From: Saccoglossus kowalevskii
Taxonomy: Eukaryota > Hemichordata > Enteropneusta > Harrimaniidae
Length of the DNA: 20,221 nt
Reading direction: 5' to 3'
Assembly: GCF_000003605.2 (NCBI RefSeq)
Contig: NW_003145106.1
Span: forward strand, 1-20,221
The translations under genes were made by a program, and so were the position numbers. Within the stretch, counting starts at the first letter, position 1. Each line of letters begins with the position of its first letter. Below the pieces are notes generated by a model. It saw nothing but the letters and a program-made list of their open reading frames with translations. It was not told the origin of the DNA and made no database searches. Shown here one piece after another: positions 9,200 to 19,823 of this stretch.

Positions 9200-10386
9200 G
9201 TTACAAGTCTAATGAATTAATAGTAACACTGCTTGAATGATGATAGTGGAAGTGATGGTGGTGGTGTAATTATTACAAGTCTAATGAATTAATAGTAACA
9301 CTGCTTGAATGAAGATAGTGGAAGTGATGGTGGTGGTGTAATTATTACAAGTCTAATGAATTAATAGTAACACTGCTTGAATGATGATAGTGGAAGTGAT
9401 GGTGGTGGTGAAATCATTACAAGTCTAATGAATTAATAGTAACACTGCTTGAATGATGATAGTGGAAGTTATGGTGGTGGTGTAATCATTACAAGTCTAA
9501 TGAATCAATAATAACACTGCTTGAATGATGATAGTGGAAGTGATGTTGGTGGTGTAATCATTACAAGTCTAATGAATTAATAGTAGCACTAATTATTACA
9601 AGTCTAATGAATCAATAGTAAAAATGCGTGAATGGTGATAGTGGAAGTGATGGTGGTAGTGTAATTATTACAAGTCTAATGAAACAATAGTAACACTGCG
9701 TGAATGGTGACAGTGGAAGTGATGGTGGTAGTGTAATCATTACAAGTCTAATGAATCAATAGTAACACTGCGTGAATGTTGACAGTGGAAGTGATGGTGA
9801 TGGTGTAATCATCACAAGTCTAATGAATCAATAGTAACACTGCGTGAATGTTGACAGTGGAAGTGATGGTGATGGTGTAATCATTACAAATCAAATGAAT
9901 GAATAGTAACACTGTTTGAATGATGATAGTGGAAGTGATGGTGGTGGTGTAATCATTACAAGCCTAATGAATCAATAGTAACACTTCGTGAATGGTGACA
10001 TTGGAAGTGACGGTGCTGGTGTAATTTTTACAAGTCTAATGAATCAATAGTAACACTGCGTGAATGTTGACAGTGGGAGTGATGGTGGTGGTGTAATCAT
10101 TACAAGCCTAATAAATGAATAGTAACACTGCGTGAATGTTGACAGTGGAAGTTATGGTGATGGTGTAATCATTACAAGTCTAAGGAATCAATAGTAACAC
10201 TGCTTGAATGAAGATAGTGGAAGTGATGGTGGTGGTGTAGTTATTGCAAGTCTAATGAATTAATAGTAACACTGCTTGAATGATGATAGTGGAAGTGATA
10301 GTGGTGGTGTAATTATTACAAGTCTAATGAATTAATAGTAACACTGCTTGAATGATGATAGTGGAAGTGATGGTGGTGCTGTAATC
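9131..10386. repeat. Copy of 5616-6874 (offset 3512)
   Basis: Units from the GTTGGCGG unit through the truncated unit, the GGTGACATTGG/GACGGTGCTGG unit and the GATAGTGGTGG unit match 5616-6874 in order. Private changes include AAAAATGCG at about 9620, GAAACAATAG at about 9681 and TAGTTATTGCAAG at about 10240. After 10386 the other copy continues with the 70-bp unit, while here the array switches to the lead-in of module B2. Confidence 0.88.
9560..9594. repeat. 35-bp truncated unit, copy 5
   Basis: Same breakpoint as the other copies and equivalent to 6048-6082 at offset 3512. Confidence 0.95.
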
Positions 10387-10668
10387 ATTACAAGTCTAAT
10401 GAATTAATAGTAACACTGCATGAATGATGATAGTGGAAGTGTTGGCGGTGGTGTAATTGTTACAAGTCTAATAAATGAATAGTAACACTGCGTGAATGTT
10501 GACAGTGGAAGTTATGGTGATGGTGTAATCATTACAAGTCTAAGGAATCAATAGTAACATTACGTGAATGGTGACAGTGGAAGTGATGCTGTAATCATTA
10601 CAAGTCTAATGAATCAATAGTAACACTACGTGAATTGTGACATTGGAATTGACGGTGGTGGTGTAATT
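10387..10668. repeat. Lead-in to module B2, with a 66-bp unit at 10531-10596
   Basis: A GTTGGCGG unit is followed by an AATAAATGAATAG/GTTATGGTGATGG unit, then a 66-bp unit, then a unit with TGAATTGTGACATTGG and TTTTTACATATCTG. The 66-bp unit ends AGTGATGCTGTAATC, having lost six bases from the GGT run. The same lead-in precedes B3 (16787-17068) and B4 (18679-18960) but not B1. Confidence 0.9.
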
Positions 10669-10883
10669 TTTACATATCTGAAGAATTTATAGTACCACTG
10701 CGTGAATGGTGACAGTGGAACTGATGGTGATGGTGTAATCATTACAAATCTGAGGAATTTATAGTAAGACTGTGTGATTGGTGGCAGTGAAAGTGATGGT
10801 GTTGGTGTAATCATTTCAATTCTAATAATTTAATAGTATACTGCGTGAATGATGACAGTGGAAGTGATGGTGGTGGTGTAATC
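10669..10883. repeat. Diverged module B2
   Basis: Equivalent to B1 at offset 6780, with TTTACATATCTG in place of TTTACAAGTCTG at its start and TCTGAAGAATTT in place of TCTGAGGAATTT. It again lacks the minus-strand stop in two units, giving the 62-codon frame 10626-10814, which I consider non-coding. B2, B3 and B4 are more like one another than like B1. Confidence 0.93.
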
Positions 10884-11027
10884 ATTACAAGTATAATGAA
10901 TTAATAGTAACACTGCGTGAATGATGACAGTGAAAGTGATGGTGGTGGGGAAATCATTACAAATCCAATGAATGAATAGGAACACTGCTTGAATGATGAT
11001 AGTGGAAGTGATGGTGGTGGTGTAATG

Positions 11028-11892
11028 ATCACAAGTCTAATGAATCAATAGTAACACTGCGTGAATGGTGATAGTGGAAGTTATGGTGGTGATGTAATCA
11101 TTACAAGTATAATGAATTGATAGTAACACTGCTTGAATGAAGATAGTGGAAGTGATGGTGGTGGTGTAATCATTACAAGTCTAATGAATTAATAGTAACA
11201 CTGCTTGAATGATGATAGTGGAAGTTATGGTGGTTGTGTAATCATTACAAGTCTAATGAATCAATAATAACACTGCTTGAATGATGATAGTGGAAGTGAT
11301 GGTGGTGGTGTAATGATCACAAGTCTAATGAATCAATAGTAACACTGCGTGAATGGTGATAGTGGAAGTTATGGTGGTGATGTAATCATTACAAGTATAA
11401 TGAATTGATAGTAACACTGCTTGAATGAAGATAGTGGAAAGTGATGGTGGTGGTGTAATCATTACAAGTCTAATGAATTAATAGTAACACTGCTTGAATG
11501 ATGATAGTGGAAGTTATGGTGGTGGTGTAATCATTACAAGTCTAATGAATCAATAATAACACTGCTTGAATGATGATAGTGGAAGTGATGGTGGTGGTGT
11601 AATGATCACAAGTCTAATGAATCAATAGTAACACTGCGTGAATGGTGATAGTGGAAGTGATGGTGGTGGTGTAATGATCACAAGTCTAATGAATCAATAG
11701 TAACACTGCGTGAATGGTGATAGTGGAAGTTATGGTGGTGATGTAATCATTACAAGTATAATGAATTGATAGTAACACTGCTTGAATGAAGATAGTGGAA
11801 GTGATGGTGGTGGTGTAATCATTACAAGTCTAATGAATTAATAGTAACACTGCTTGAATTATGATAGTGGAAGTTATGGTGGTTGTGTAATC
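11028..11892. repeat. 288-bp tetramer sub-array, copy 2 (expanded)
   Basis: Tetramers start at 11028, 11316 and 11677. A single hybrid unit at 11605-11676 lies between the second and third. The second is 289 bp because of an extra A (GGAAAGTG, 11438-11440), a one-base homopolymer gain not seen elsewhere. The third carries GAATTATGATAG and is three units long before module M2. Compared with 4248-4823 there are four extra units. Confidence 0.9.
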
Positions 11893-12396
11893 ATTACAAG
11901 TCTAATGAATTAATTGTAACACTGCTTGAATGATGATAGTGGAAGAGATGGCGGTGGTGTAATTATTACAAGTCTAATGAATTAATAGTAATACTGCATG
12001 AATGATGATAGTGGAAGTGATGGTGGTGGTGTAATTATTACAAGTCTAATAAATTAATAGTAACACTGCTTGAATGATGATAGTGGAAGTGATGGCGGTG
12101 CTGTAATTATTACAAGTCTAATGAGTTAATAGTAACATTGCTTGAATGATGATACTGGAAGTGATGGTGGTGGTGTAATCATTACAAGTCTAATGAATCA
12201 ATAGCAACACTGCGTGAATGGTGATAGTAGGAGTTATGCTGGTGCTGTAATTATTACAAGTCTAATGAATCAATAGTAACACTGCGTGAATGGTGACAGT
12301 GGAAGTTATGCTGGTGCTGTAATTATTACAAGTCTAATGAATCAATAGTAACACTGTGTGAATGTTGACAGTGGGAGTGATGGTGGTGGTGTAATC
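11893..12396. repeat. Module M2, 504 bp
   Basis: Same seven-unit order as 5040-5543. Private changes are AATAAATTAATAG (about 12048), AATGAGTTAATAG (about 12121) and GATAGTAGGAG (about 12227). All three also occur in M5 near the window end, linking these two copies as nearest relatives. Confidence 0.92.
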
Positions 12397-13799
12397 ATTA
12401 CAAGTCTAATGAATTAATAGTAACACTGCATGAATGATGATAGTGGAAGTGTTGGCGGTGGTGTAATCATTACAAGTCTAATGAATTAATAGTAGCACTA
12501 ATTATTACAAGTCTAATGAATCAATAGTAACAATGCGTGAATGGTGATAGTGGAAGTGATGGTGGTAGTGTAATTATTACAAGTCTAATGAATCAATAGC
12601 AACACTGCGTGAATGGTGACAGTGGAAGTGATGGTGGTAGTGTAATCATTACAAGTCTAATGAATCAATAGTAACACTGCGTGAATGTTGACAGTGGAAG
12701 TGATGGTGATGGTGTAATCATCACAAGTCTAATGAATCAATAGTAACACTGCGTGAATGTTGACAGTGGAAGTGATGGTGATGGTGTAATCATTACAAAT
12801 CAAATGAATGAATAGTAACACTGTTTGAATGATGATAGTGGAAGTGATGGTGGTGGTGTAATCATTACAAGCCTAATGAATCAATAGTAACACTTCGTGA
12901 ATGGTGACATTGGAAGTGACGGTGCTGGTGTAATTTTTACAAGTCTAATGAATCAATAGTAACACTGCGTGAATGTTGACAGTGGGAGTGATGGTGGTGG
13001 TGTAATCATTACAAGCCTAATAAGTGAATAGTAACACTGCGTGAATGTTGACAGTGGAAGTTATGGTGATGGTGTAATCATTACAAGTCTAAGGAATCAA
13101 TAGTAACACTGCTTGAATGAAGATAGTGGAAGTGATGGTGGTGGTGTAATTATTACTAGTCTAATGAATTAATAGTAACACTGCTTGAATGATGATAGTG
13201 GAAGTGATAGTGGTGGTGTAATTATTACAAGTCTAATGAATTAATAGTAACACTGCTTCAATGAAGATAGTGGAAGTGATGGTGGTGGTGTAATTATTAC
13301 AAGTCTAATGAATTAATAGTAACACTGCTTGAATGATGATAGTGGAAGTGATGGTGGTGGTGTAATCATTACAAGTCTAATGAATTAATAGTAACACTGC
13401 TTGAATGATGATAGTGGAAGTTATGGTGGTGGTGTAATCATTACAAGTCTAATGAATCAATAATAACACTGCTTGAATGATGATAGTGGAAGAGATGTTG
13501 GTGGTGTAATCATTACAAGTCTAATGCATCAATAGTAACACTGCTTGAATGATGATACTGGAAGTGATGGTGGTGGTGTAATCATTACAAGTCTAATGAA
13601 TCAATAGTAACACTGCGTGAATGGTGATAGTGGGAGTTATGCTGGTGCTGTAATTATTACAAGTCTAATGAATCAATAGTAACACTGCGTGAATGGTGAC
13701 AGTGGAAGTTATGCTGGTGCTGTAATTATTACAAGTCTAATGAATCAATAGTAACACTGTGTGAATGTTGACAGTGGGAGAGATGGTGGTGGTGTAATC
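12397..13799. repeat. Rearranged copy of block I
   Basis: A GTTGGCGG unit (12397) joins directly to the truncated unit at 12469; the five units that separate them at 5688-6047 are missing. From 12469 to about 13255 the sequence follows 6048-6834 (offset 6421). It then skips 286 bp (three 72-mers and the 70-mer) and follows 7120-7665 (offset 6135) to about 13799, including the ATGCATC unit at 13521. Confidence 0.88.
12469..12503. repeat. 35-bp truncated unit, copy 6
   Basis: Same breakpoint as the others, but the preceding unit is the GTTGGCGG type and not the usual GATGTTGGTGG type. A five-unit deletion or exchange has therefore occurred just upstream. Confidence 0.95.
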
Positions 13800-14375
13800 A
13801 TTACAAGTCTAATGAATTAATAGTAACACTGCATGAATGATGATAGTGGAAGTGTTGGCGGTGGTGTAATTGTTACAAGTCTAATGAATTAATAGTAACA
13901 CTGCTTGAATGATGATAGTGGAAGTGATGGTGGTGGTGTAATTATTACAAGTCTAATGAATTAATAGTAACACTGCTTGAATGAAGATAGTGGAAGTGAT
14001 GGTGGTGGTGTAATTATAACAAGTCTAATGAATTAATAGTAACACTGCTTGAATGATGATAGTGGAAGTGATGGTGGTGGTGAAATCATTACAAGTCTAA
14101 TGAATTAATAGTAACACTGCTTGAATGATGATAGTGGAAGTTATGGTGGTGGTGTAATCATTACAAGTCTAATGAATCAATAATAACACTGCTTGAATGA
14201 TGATAGTGGAAGTGATGTTGGTGGTGTAATCATTACAAGTCTAATGAATCAATAGTAATACTGCATGATTGATGATAGTGGAAGTGATGGTGGTGGTGTA
14301 ATTATTACAAGTCTAATGAATTAATAGTAACACTGCTTGAATGATGATAGTGGAAGTTATGGTGGTGGTGTAATC
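13800..14375. repeat. Copy of 5616-6047 plus two connector units
   Basis: 13800-14231 follows 5616-6047 (offset 8184). Where the truncated unit would come next, 14232 instead carries AATCAATAGTAATACTG with GCATGATTGATG, a variant shared only with 15851. The unit at 14304 then leads into module M3. Confidence 0.86.
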
Positions 14376-14879
14376 ATTACAAGTCTAATGAATTAATTGT
14401 AACACTGCTTGAATGATGATAGTGGAAGAGATGGCGGTGGTGTAATTATTACAAGTCTAATGAATTAATAGTAATACTGCATGAATGATGATAGTGGAAG
14501 TGATGGTGGTGGTGTAATTATTACAAGTCTAATAAATTAATAGTAACACTGCTTGAATGATGATAGTGGAAGTGATGGCGGTGCTGTAATTATTACAAGT
14601 CTAATGAATTAATAGTAACATTGCTTGAATGATGATACTGGAAGTGATGGTGGTGGTGTAATCATTACAAGTCTAATGAATCAATAGCAACACTGCGTGA
14701 ATGGTGATAGTGGGAGTTATGCTGGTGCTGTAATTATTACAAGTCTAATGAATCAATAGTAACACTGCGTGAATGGTGACAGTGGAAGTTATGCTGGTGC
14801 TGTAATTATTACAAGTCTAATGAATCAATAGTAACACTGTGTGAATGTTGACAGTGGGAGTGATGGTGGTGGTGTAATC
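14376..14879. repeat. Module M3, 504 bp
   Basis: Same seven-unit order as M1 and the same length. It shares AATAAATTAATAG (about 14530) with M2 but has GATAGTGGGAG like M1 and M4. Confidence 0.92.
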
Positions 14880-15562
14880 ATTACAAGTCTAATGAATTAA
14901 TAGTAACACTGCATGAATGATGATAGTGGAAGTGTTGGCGGTGGTGTAATTGTTACAAGTCTAATGAATTAATAGTAACACTGCTTGAATGATGATAGTG
15001 GAAGTGATGGTGGTGGTGTAATTATTACAAGTCTAATGAATTAATAGTAACACTGCTTGAATGAAGATAGTGGAAGTGATGGTGGTGGTGTAATTATTAC
15101 AAGTCTAATGAATTAATAGTAACACTGCTTGAATGATGATAGTGGAAGTGATGGTGGTGGTGAAATCATTACAAGTCTAATGAATTAATAGTAACACTGC
15201 TTGAATGATGATAGTGGAAGTTATGGTGGTGGTGTAATCATTACAAGTCTAATGAATCAATAATAACACTGCTTGAATGATGATAGTGGAAGTGATGTTG
15301 GTGGTGTAATCATTACAAGTCTAATGAATTAATAGTAGCACTAATTATTACAAGTCTAATGAATCAATAGTAACAATGCGTGAATGGTGATAGTGGAAGT
15401 GATGGTGGTAGTGTAATTATTACAAGTCTAATGAATCAATAGCAACACTGCGTGAATGGTGACAGTGGAAGTGATGGTGGTAGTGTAATCATTACAAGTC
15501 TAATGAATCAATAGTAACACTGCGTGAATGGTGATAGTGGGAGTTATGCTGGTGCTGTAATT
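14880..15562. repeat. Copy of 5616-6266, ending at a switch point
   Basis: Matches 5616 onward at offset 9264, including the truncated unit at 15312 and the AATAGCAACACTGCG unit. At about 15515-15562 it switches to a unit with GGGAGTTATGCTGGTGCTG, the type found before the last unit of module M. Confidence 0.86.
15312..15346. repeat. 35-bp truncated unit, copy 7
   Basis: Same breakpoint as the others and equivalent to 6048-6082 at offset 9264. Confidence 0.95.
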
Positions 15563-16282
15563 ATTACAAGTCTAATGAATTAATAGTAACACTGCTTGAA
15601 TGAAGATAGTGGAAGTGATGGTGGTGGTGTAATTATAACAAGTCTAATGAATTAATAGTAACACTGCTTGAATGATGATAGTGGAAGTGATGGTGGTGGT
15701 GTAATCATTACAAGTCTAATGAATTAATAGTAACACTGCTTGAATGATGATAGTGGAAGTTATGGTGGTGGTGTAATCATTACAAGTCTAATGAATCAAT
15801 AATAACACTGCTTGAATGATGATAGTGGAAGTGATGTTGGTGGTGTAATCATTACAAGTCTAATGAATCAATAGTAATACTGCATGATTGATGATAGTGG
15901 AAGTGATGGTGGTGGTGTAATTATTACAAGTCTAATGAATTAATAGTAACACTGCTTGAATGATGATAGTGGAAGTTATGGTGGTGGTGTAATCATTACA
16001 AGTCTAATGAATTAATAATAACACTGCTTGAATGATGATAGTGGAAGTGGTGGTGGTGGTGTAATTATTACAAGTCTAATGAATTAATAGTAATACTGCA
16101 TGAATGATGATAGTGGAAGTGATGGTGGTGGTGTAATTATTACAAGTCTAATGAATTAATAGTAACACTGCTTGAATGATGATAGTGGAAGTTATGGTGG
16201 TGGTGTAATCATTACAAGTCTAATGAATCAATAATAACACTGTTTGAATGATGATAGTGGAAGTGATGGTGGTGGTGTAATC
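15563..16282. repeat. Copy of 13944-14375 followed by four related units
   Basis: Six units match 13944-14375 at offset 1619, sharing the rare ATTATAACAAG spacer (14011 and 15630) and the GCATGATTGATG unit (14232 and 15851). The one visible spacer change is GTGTAATC here for GTGAAATC. The following units alternate GTTATGG and GTGATGG types and include GTGGTGGTGG (about 16048), then reach module M4. Confidence 0.86.
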
Positions 16283-16786
16283 ATTACAAGTCTAATGAAT
16301 TAATTGTAACACTGCTTGAATGATGATAGTGGAAGATATGGCGGTGGTGTAATTATTACAAGTCTAATGAATTAATAGTAATACTGCATGAATGATGATA
16401 GTGGAAGTGATGGTGGTGGTGTAATTATTACAAGTCTAATGAATTAATAGTAACACTGCTTGAATGATGATAGTGGAAGTGATGGCGGTGCTGTAATTAT
16501 TACAAGTCTAATGAATTAATAGTAACATTGCTTGAATGATGATACTGGAAGTGATGGTGGTGGTGTAATCATTACAAGTCTAATGAATCAATAGCAACAC
16601 TGCGTGAATGGTGATAGTGGGAGTTATGCTGGTGCTGTAATTATTACAAGTCTAATGAATCAATAGTAACACTGCGTGAATGGTGACAGTGGAAGTTATG
16701 CTGGTGCTGTAATTATTACAAGTCTAATGAATCAATAGTAACACTGTGTGAATGTTGACAGTGGGAGTGATGGTGGTGGTGTAATC
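16283..16786. repeat. Module M4, 504 bp
   Basis: Matches M3 at offset 1907 with few changes (GAAGATATGGCGG for GAAGAGATGGCGG). It is followed by the GTTGGCGG unit and the lead-in of module B3. Confidence 0.92.
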
Positions 16787-17068
16787 ATTACAAGTCTAAT
16801 GAATTAATAGTAACACTGCATGAATGATGATAGTGGAAGTGTTGGCGGTGGTGTAATTGTTACAAGTCTAATAAATGAATAGTAACACTGCGTGAATGTT
16901 GACAGTGGAAGTTATGGTGATGGTGTAATCATTACAAGTCTAAGGAATCAATAGTAACAATACGTGAATGGTGACAGTGGAAGTGATGCTGTAATCATTA
17001 CAAGTCTAATGAATCAATAGTAACACTACGTGAATTGTGACATTGGAATTGACGGTGGTGGTGTAATT
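16787..17068. repeat. Lead-in to module B3, with a 66-bp unit at 16931-16996
   Basis: Matches 10387-10668 at offset 6400, including the six-base-short unit ending AGTGATGCTGTAATC. It differs by AACAATACG for AACATTACG. Confidence 0.9.
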
Positions 17069-17283
17069 TTTACATATCTGAGGAATTTATAGTACCACTG
17101 CGTGAATGGTGACAGTGGAACTGATGGTGATGGTGTAATCACTACAAATCTGAGGAATTTATAGTAAGACTGTGTGATTGGTGGCAGTGAAAGTGATGGT
17201 GTTGGTGTAATCATTTCAATTCTAATAAATTAATAGTATACTGCGTGAATGATGACAGTGGACGTGATGGTGGTGGTGTAATT
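17069..17283. repeat. Diverged module B3, fused to another block at its end
   Basis: Equivalent to B2 at offset 6400 and carrying the 62-codon minus-strand frame 17026-17214, with a CACTACAAATC change. In the third unit, GATGACAGTGG runs directly into ACGTGATGG (about 17259-17267), the marker of block I position 2174/7928. The array switches block here without losing the 72-bp register. Confidence 0.92.
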
Positions 17284-17499
17284 ATTACAAGTCTAATGAA
17301 TTAATAGTAACACTGCTTGAATGATGATAGTGGAAGTGATGGCGGTGGTGTAATTGTTACAAGTCTAATGAATTAATAGTAACACTGCTTGAATGGTGAT
17401 AGTGGAAATGATGGTGGTAGTGTAATTATTACAAGTCTAATGAATCAATAGTAACACTGCCTGAATGATGATAGTGGAAGTTATGGTGGTGATGTAATC

Positions 17500-17569
17500 A
17501 TTACAAGTCTAATGAATTGATAGTAACACTGTGAATTGAGACTGTGGAAGTGATGTTTGTGGTGTAATC
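17500..17569. repeat. 70-bp unit, copy 5
   Basis: Counterpart of 8169-8238 at offset 9331, with the GAATTGAGACTG variant. Confidence 0.93.
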
Positions 17570-18001
17570 ATTACAAGTCTAATGAATCAATAGTAACACT
17601 GTGTGAATGGTGACAGTGGAATTGATGGCGGTGGTGTAATCATTACAAGTATAATGAATTAATAGTAACACTGCTTTAATGATGATAGTGGAAGTGATGG
17701 TGGTGGTGTAATTATTACAAGTCTAATGAATTAATAGTAACACTGCTTGAATGAAGATAGTGGAAGTGATGGCGGTGGTGTAATTATTACAAGTCTAATG
17801 AATTAATAGTAACACTGCTTGAATGATGATAGTGGAAGTGATGGTGGTGGTGTAATCATTACAAGTCTAATGAATTAATAGCAACACTGCTTGAATGATG
17901 ATAGTGGGAGTTATGGTGGTGGTGTAATCATTACAAGTCTAATGAATCAATAATAACACTTCTTGAATGATGATAGTGGAAGTGATGTTGGTGGTGTAAT
18001 C

Positions 18002-18036
18002 ATTACAAGTCTAATGAATTAATAGTAGCACTAATT
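18002..18036. repeat. 35-bp truncated unit, copy 8
   Basis: Same breakpoint as the others and equivalent to 8671-8705 at offset 9331. The downstream unit changes at about 18142 to the AATGGTAATAG type, so the matched block ends soon after. Confidence 0.95.
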
Positions 18037-18109
18037 ATTACAAGTCTAATGAATCAATAGTAACAATGCGTGAATGGTGATAGTGGAAGTGATGGTGGTA
18101 GTGTAATTA

Positions 18110-18390
18110 TTACAAGTCTAATGAATCAATAGTAACACTGCTTGAATGGTAATAGTGGAAGTTATGGTGGTGGTGTAATCATTACAAGTCTAATGAATTA
18201 ATAGTAACACTGCGTGAATGTTGACAGTGGAAGTGATGGTGATGGTGTAATCATTACAAGTCTAATGAATCAATAGTAACACTGCGTGAATGTTGACAAT
18301 GGAAGTGATGGTGATGGTGTAATCATTACAAGTCTAATGATTCAATAGTAACACTGCGTGAATGTTGACAGTGGAAGTGATGGTGTAATC
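18110..18390. repeat. Connector units, with a 66-bp unit at 18325-18390
   Basis: Three 72-bp units resemble the left flank of module B1 (AATGGTAATAG, then GTTGACAGTGG with GATGGTGATGG; one has GACAATGG). A unit short by six bases follows (AGTGATGGTGTAATC). The loss lies in the GGT/GAT triplets, like the 66-bp units before B2 to B4, but it is a separate event because the resulting sequence differs. Confidence 0.85.
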
Positions 18391-18960
18391 ATTACAAGCC
18401 TAATAAATGAATAGTAACACTGCGTGAATGTTGACAGTGGAAGTTATGGTGATGGTGTAATCATTACAAGTCTAAGGAATCAATAGTAACACTGCTTGAA
18501 TGAAGATAGTGGAAGTGATGGTGGTGGTGTAATTATTACAAGTCTAATGAATTAATAGTAACACTGCTTGAATGATGATAGTGGAAGTGACAGTGGTGGT
18601 GTAATTATTACAAGTCTAATGAATTAATAGTAACACTGCTTGAATGATGATAGTGGAAGTGATGGTGGTGCTGTAATCATTACAAGTCTAATGAATTAAT
18701 AGTAACACTGCATGAATGATGATAGTGGAAGTGTTGGCGGTGGTGTAATTGTTACAAGTCTAATAAATGAATAGTAACACTGCGTGAATGTTGACAGTGG
18801 AAGTTATGGTGATGGTGTAATCATTACAAGTCTAAGGAATCAATAGTAACATTACGTGAATGGTGACAGTGGAAGTGATGCTGTAATCATTACAAGTCTA
18901 ATGAATCAATAGTAACACTACGTGAATTGTGACATTGGAATTGACGGTGGTGGTGTAATT
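18391..18960. repeat. Copy of 10099-10668, leading into module B4
   Basis: Matches at offset 8292 from the GCCTAATAAATG unit onward. It includes the GACAGTGGTGG unit (GATAGTGGTGG in the other copy), the GTTGGCGG unit at 18679 and the 66-bp unit at 18823-18888. Confidence 0.9.
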
Positions 18961-19175
18961 TTTACATATCTGAGGAATTTATAGTACCACTGCGCGAATG
19001 GTGACAGTGGAACTGATGGTGATGGTGTAATCATTACAAATCTGAGGAATTTATAGTAAGACTGTGTGATTGGTGGCAGTGAAAGTGATGGTGTTGGTGT
19101 AATCATTTCAATTCTAATAAATTAATAGTATACTGCGTGAATGATGACAGTGGAAGTGATGGTGGTGGTGTAATC
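18961..19175. repeat. Diverged module B4
   Basis: Equivalent to B2 at offset 8292, with GCGCGAATGG replacing GCGTGAATGG. The 62-codon minus-strand frame 18918-19106 arises as in the other copies. It is followed by the same two marker units as B1 and B2. Confidence 0.93.
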
Positions 19176-19319
19176 ATTACAAGTATAATGAATTAATAGT
19201 AACACTGCGTGAATGATGACAGTGAAAGTGATGGTGGTGGGGAAATCATTACAAATCCAATGAATGAATAGGAACACTGCTTGAATGATGATAGTGGAAG
19301 TGATGGTGGTGGTGTGATG

Positions 19320-19823
19320 ATCACAAGTCTAATGAATCAATAGTAACACTGCGTGAATGGTGATAGTGGAAGTTATGTTGGTGATGTAATCATTACAAGT
19401 ATAATGAATTGATAGTAACACTGCTTGAATGAAGATAGTGGAAGTGATGGTGGTGGTGTAATCATTACAAGTCTAATGAATTAATAGTAACACTGCTTGA
19501 ATGATGATAGTGGAAGTTATGGTGGTGGTGTAATCATTACAAGTCTAATGAATCAATAATAACACTGCTTGAATGATGATAGTGGAAGTGATGGTGGTGG
19601 TGTAATGATCACAAGTCTAATGAATCAATAGTAACACTGCGTGAATGGTGATAGTGGAAGTTATGGTGGTGATGTAATCATTACAAGTATAATGAATTGA
19701 TAGTAACACTGCTTGAATGAAGATAGTGGAAGTGATGGTGGTGGTGTAATCATTACAAGTCTAATGAATTAATAGTAACACTGCTTGAATTATGATAGTG
19801 GAAGTTATGGTGGTTGTGTAATC
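19320..19823. repeat. 288-bp tetramer sub-array, copy 3
   Basis: One full tetramer at 19320-19607 is followed by a three-unit partial one at 19608-19823 that carries GAATTATGATAG. The partial tetramer matches 11677-11892 at offset 7931. Relative to the 11028 copy, five units and one inserted base are absent. Private changes are GGTGTGATGATCAC and GTTATGTTGG. Confidence 0.9.

Larger units (their letters stand above)
17259..18109. repeat. Copy of 7928-8778 (offset 9331)
   Basis: From the ACGTGATGG marker through one 144-bp dimer (17356-17499), the 70-bp unit and the truncated unit, this matches the second copy of block I at a constant offset. It lacks the dimer expansion of the first copy. Private changes include CACTTCTTG at about 17957 and the loss of the GGATGATG variant of 8490. 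Confidence 0.9.

Noticed and set aside
10626-10814. 62-codon minus-strand reading frame, second copy
   Set aside because: It is a copy of the same module B. Conservation across copies reflects DNA duplication and is not independent evidence for coding.
17026-17214. 62-codon minus-strand reading frame, third copy
   Set aside because: Same origin as the others, in module B3. One methionine codon has changed to valine, with nothing to suggest constraint.
18918-19106. 62-codon minus-strand reading frame, fourth copy
   Set aside because: Same origin as the others, in module B4, and closed by ordinary satellite units on both sides.
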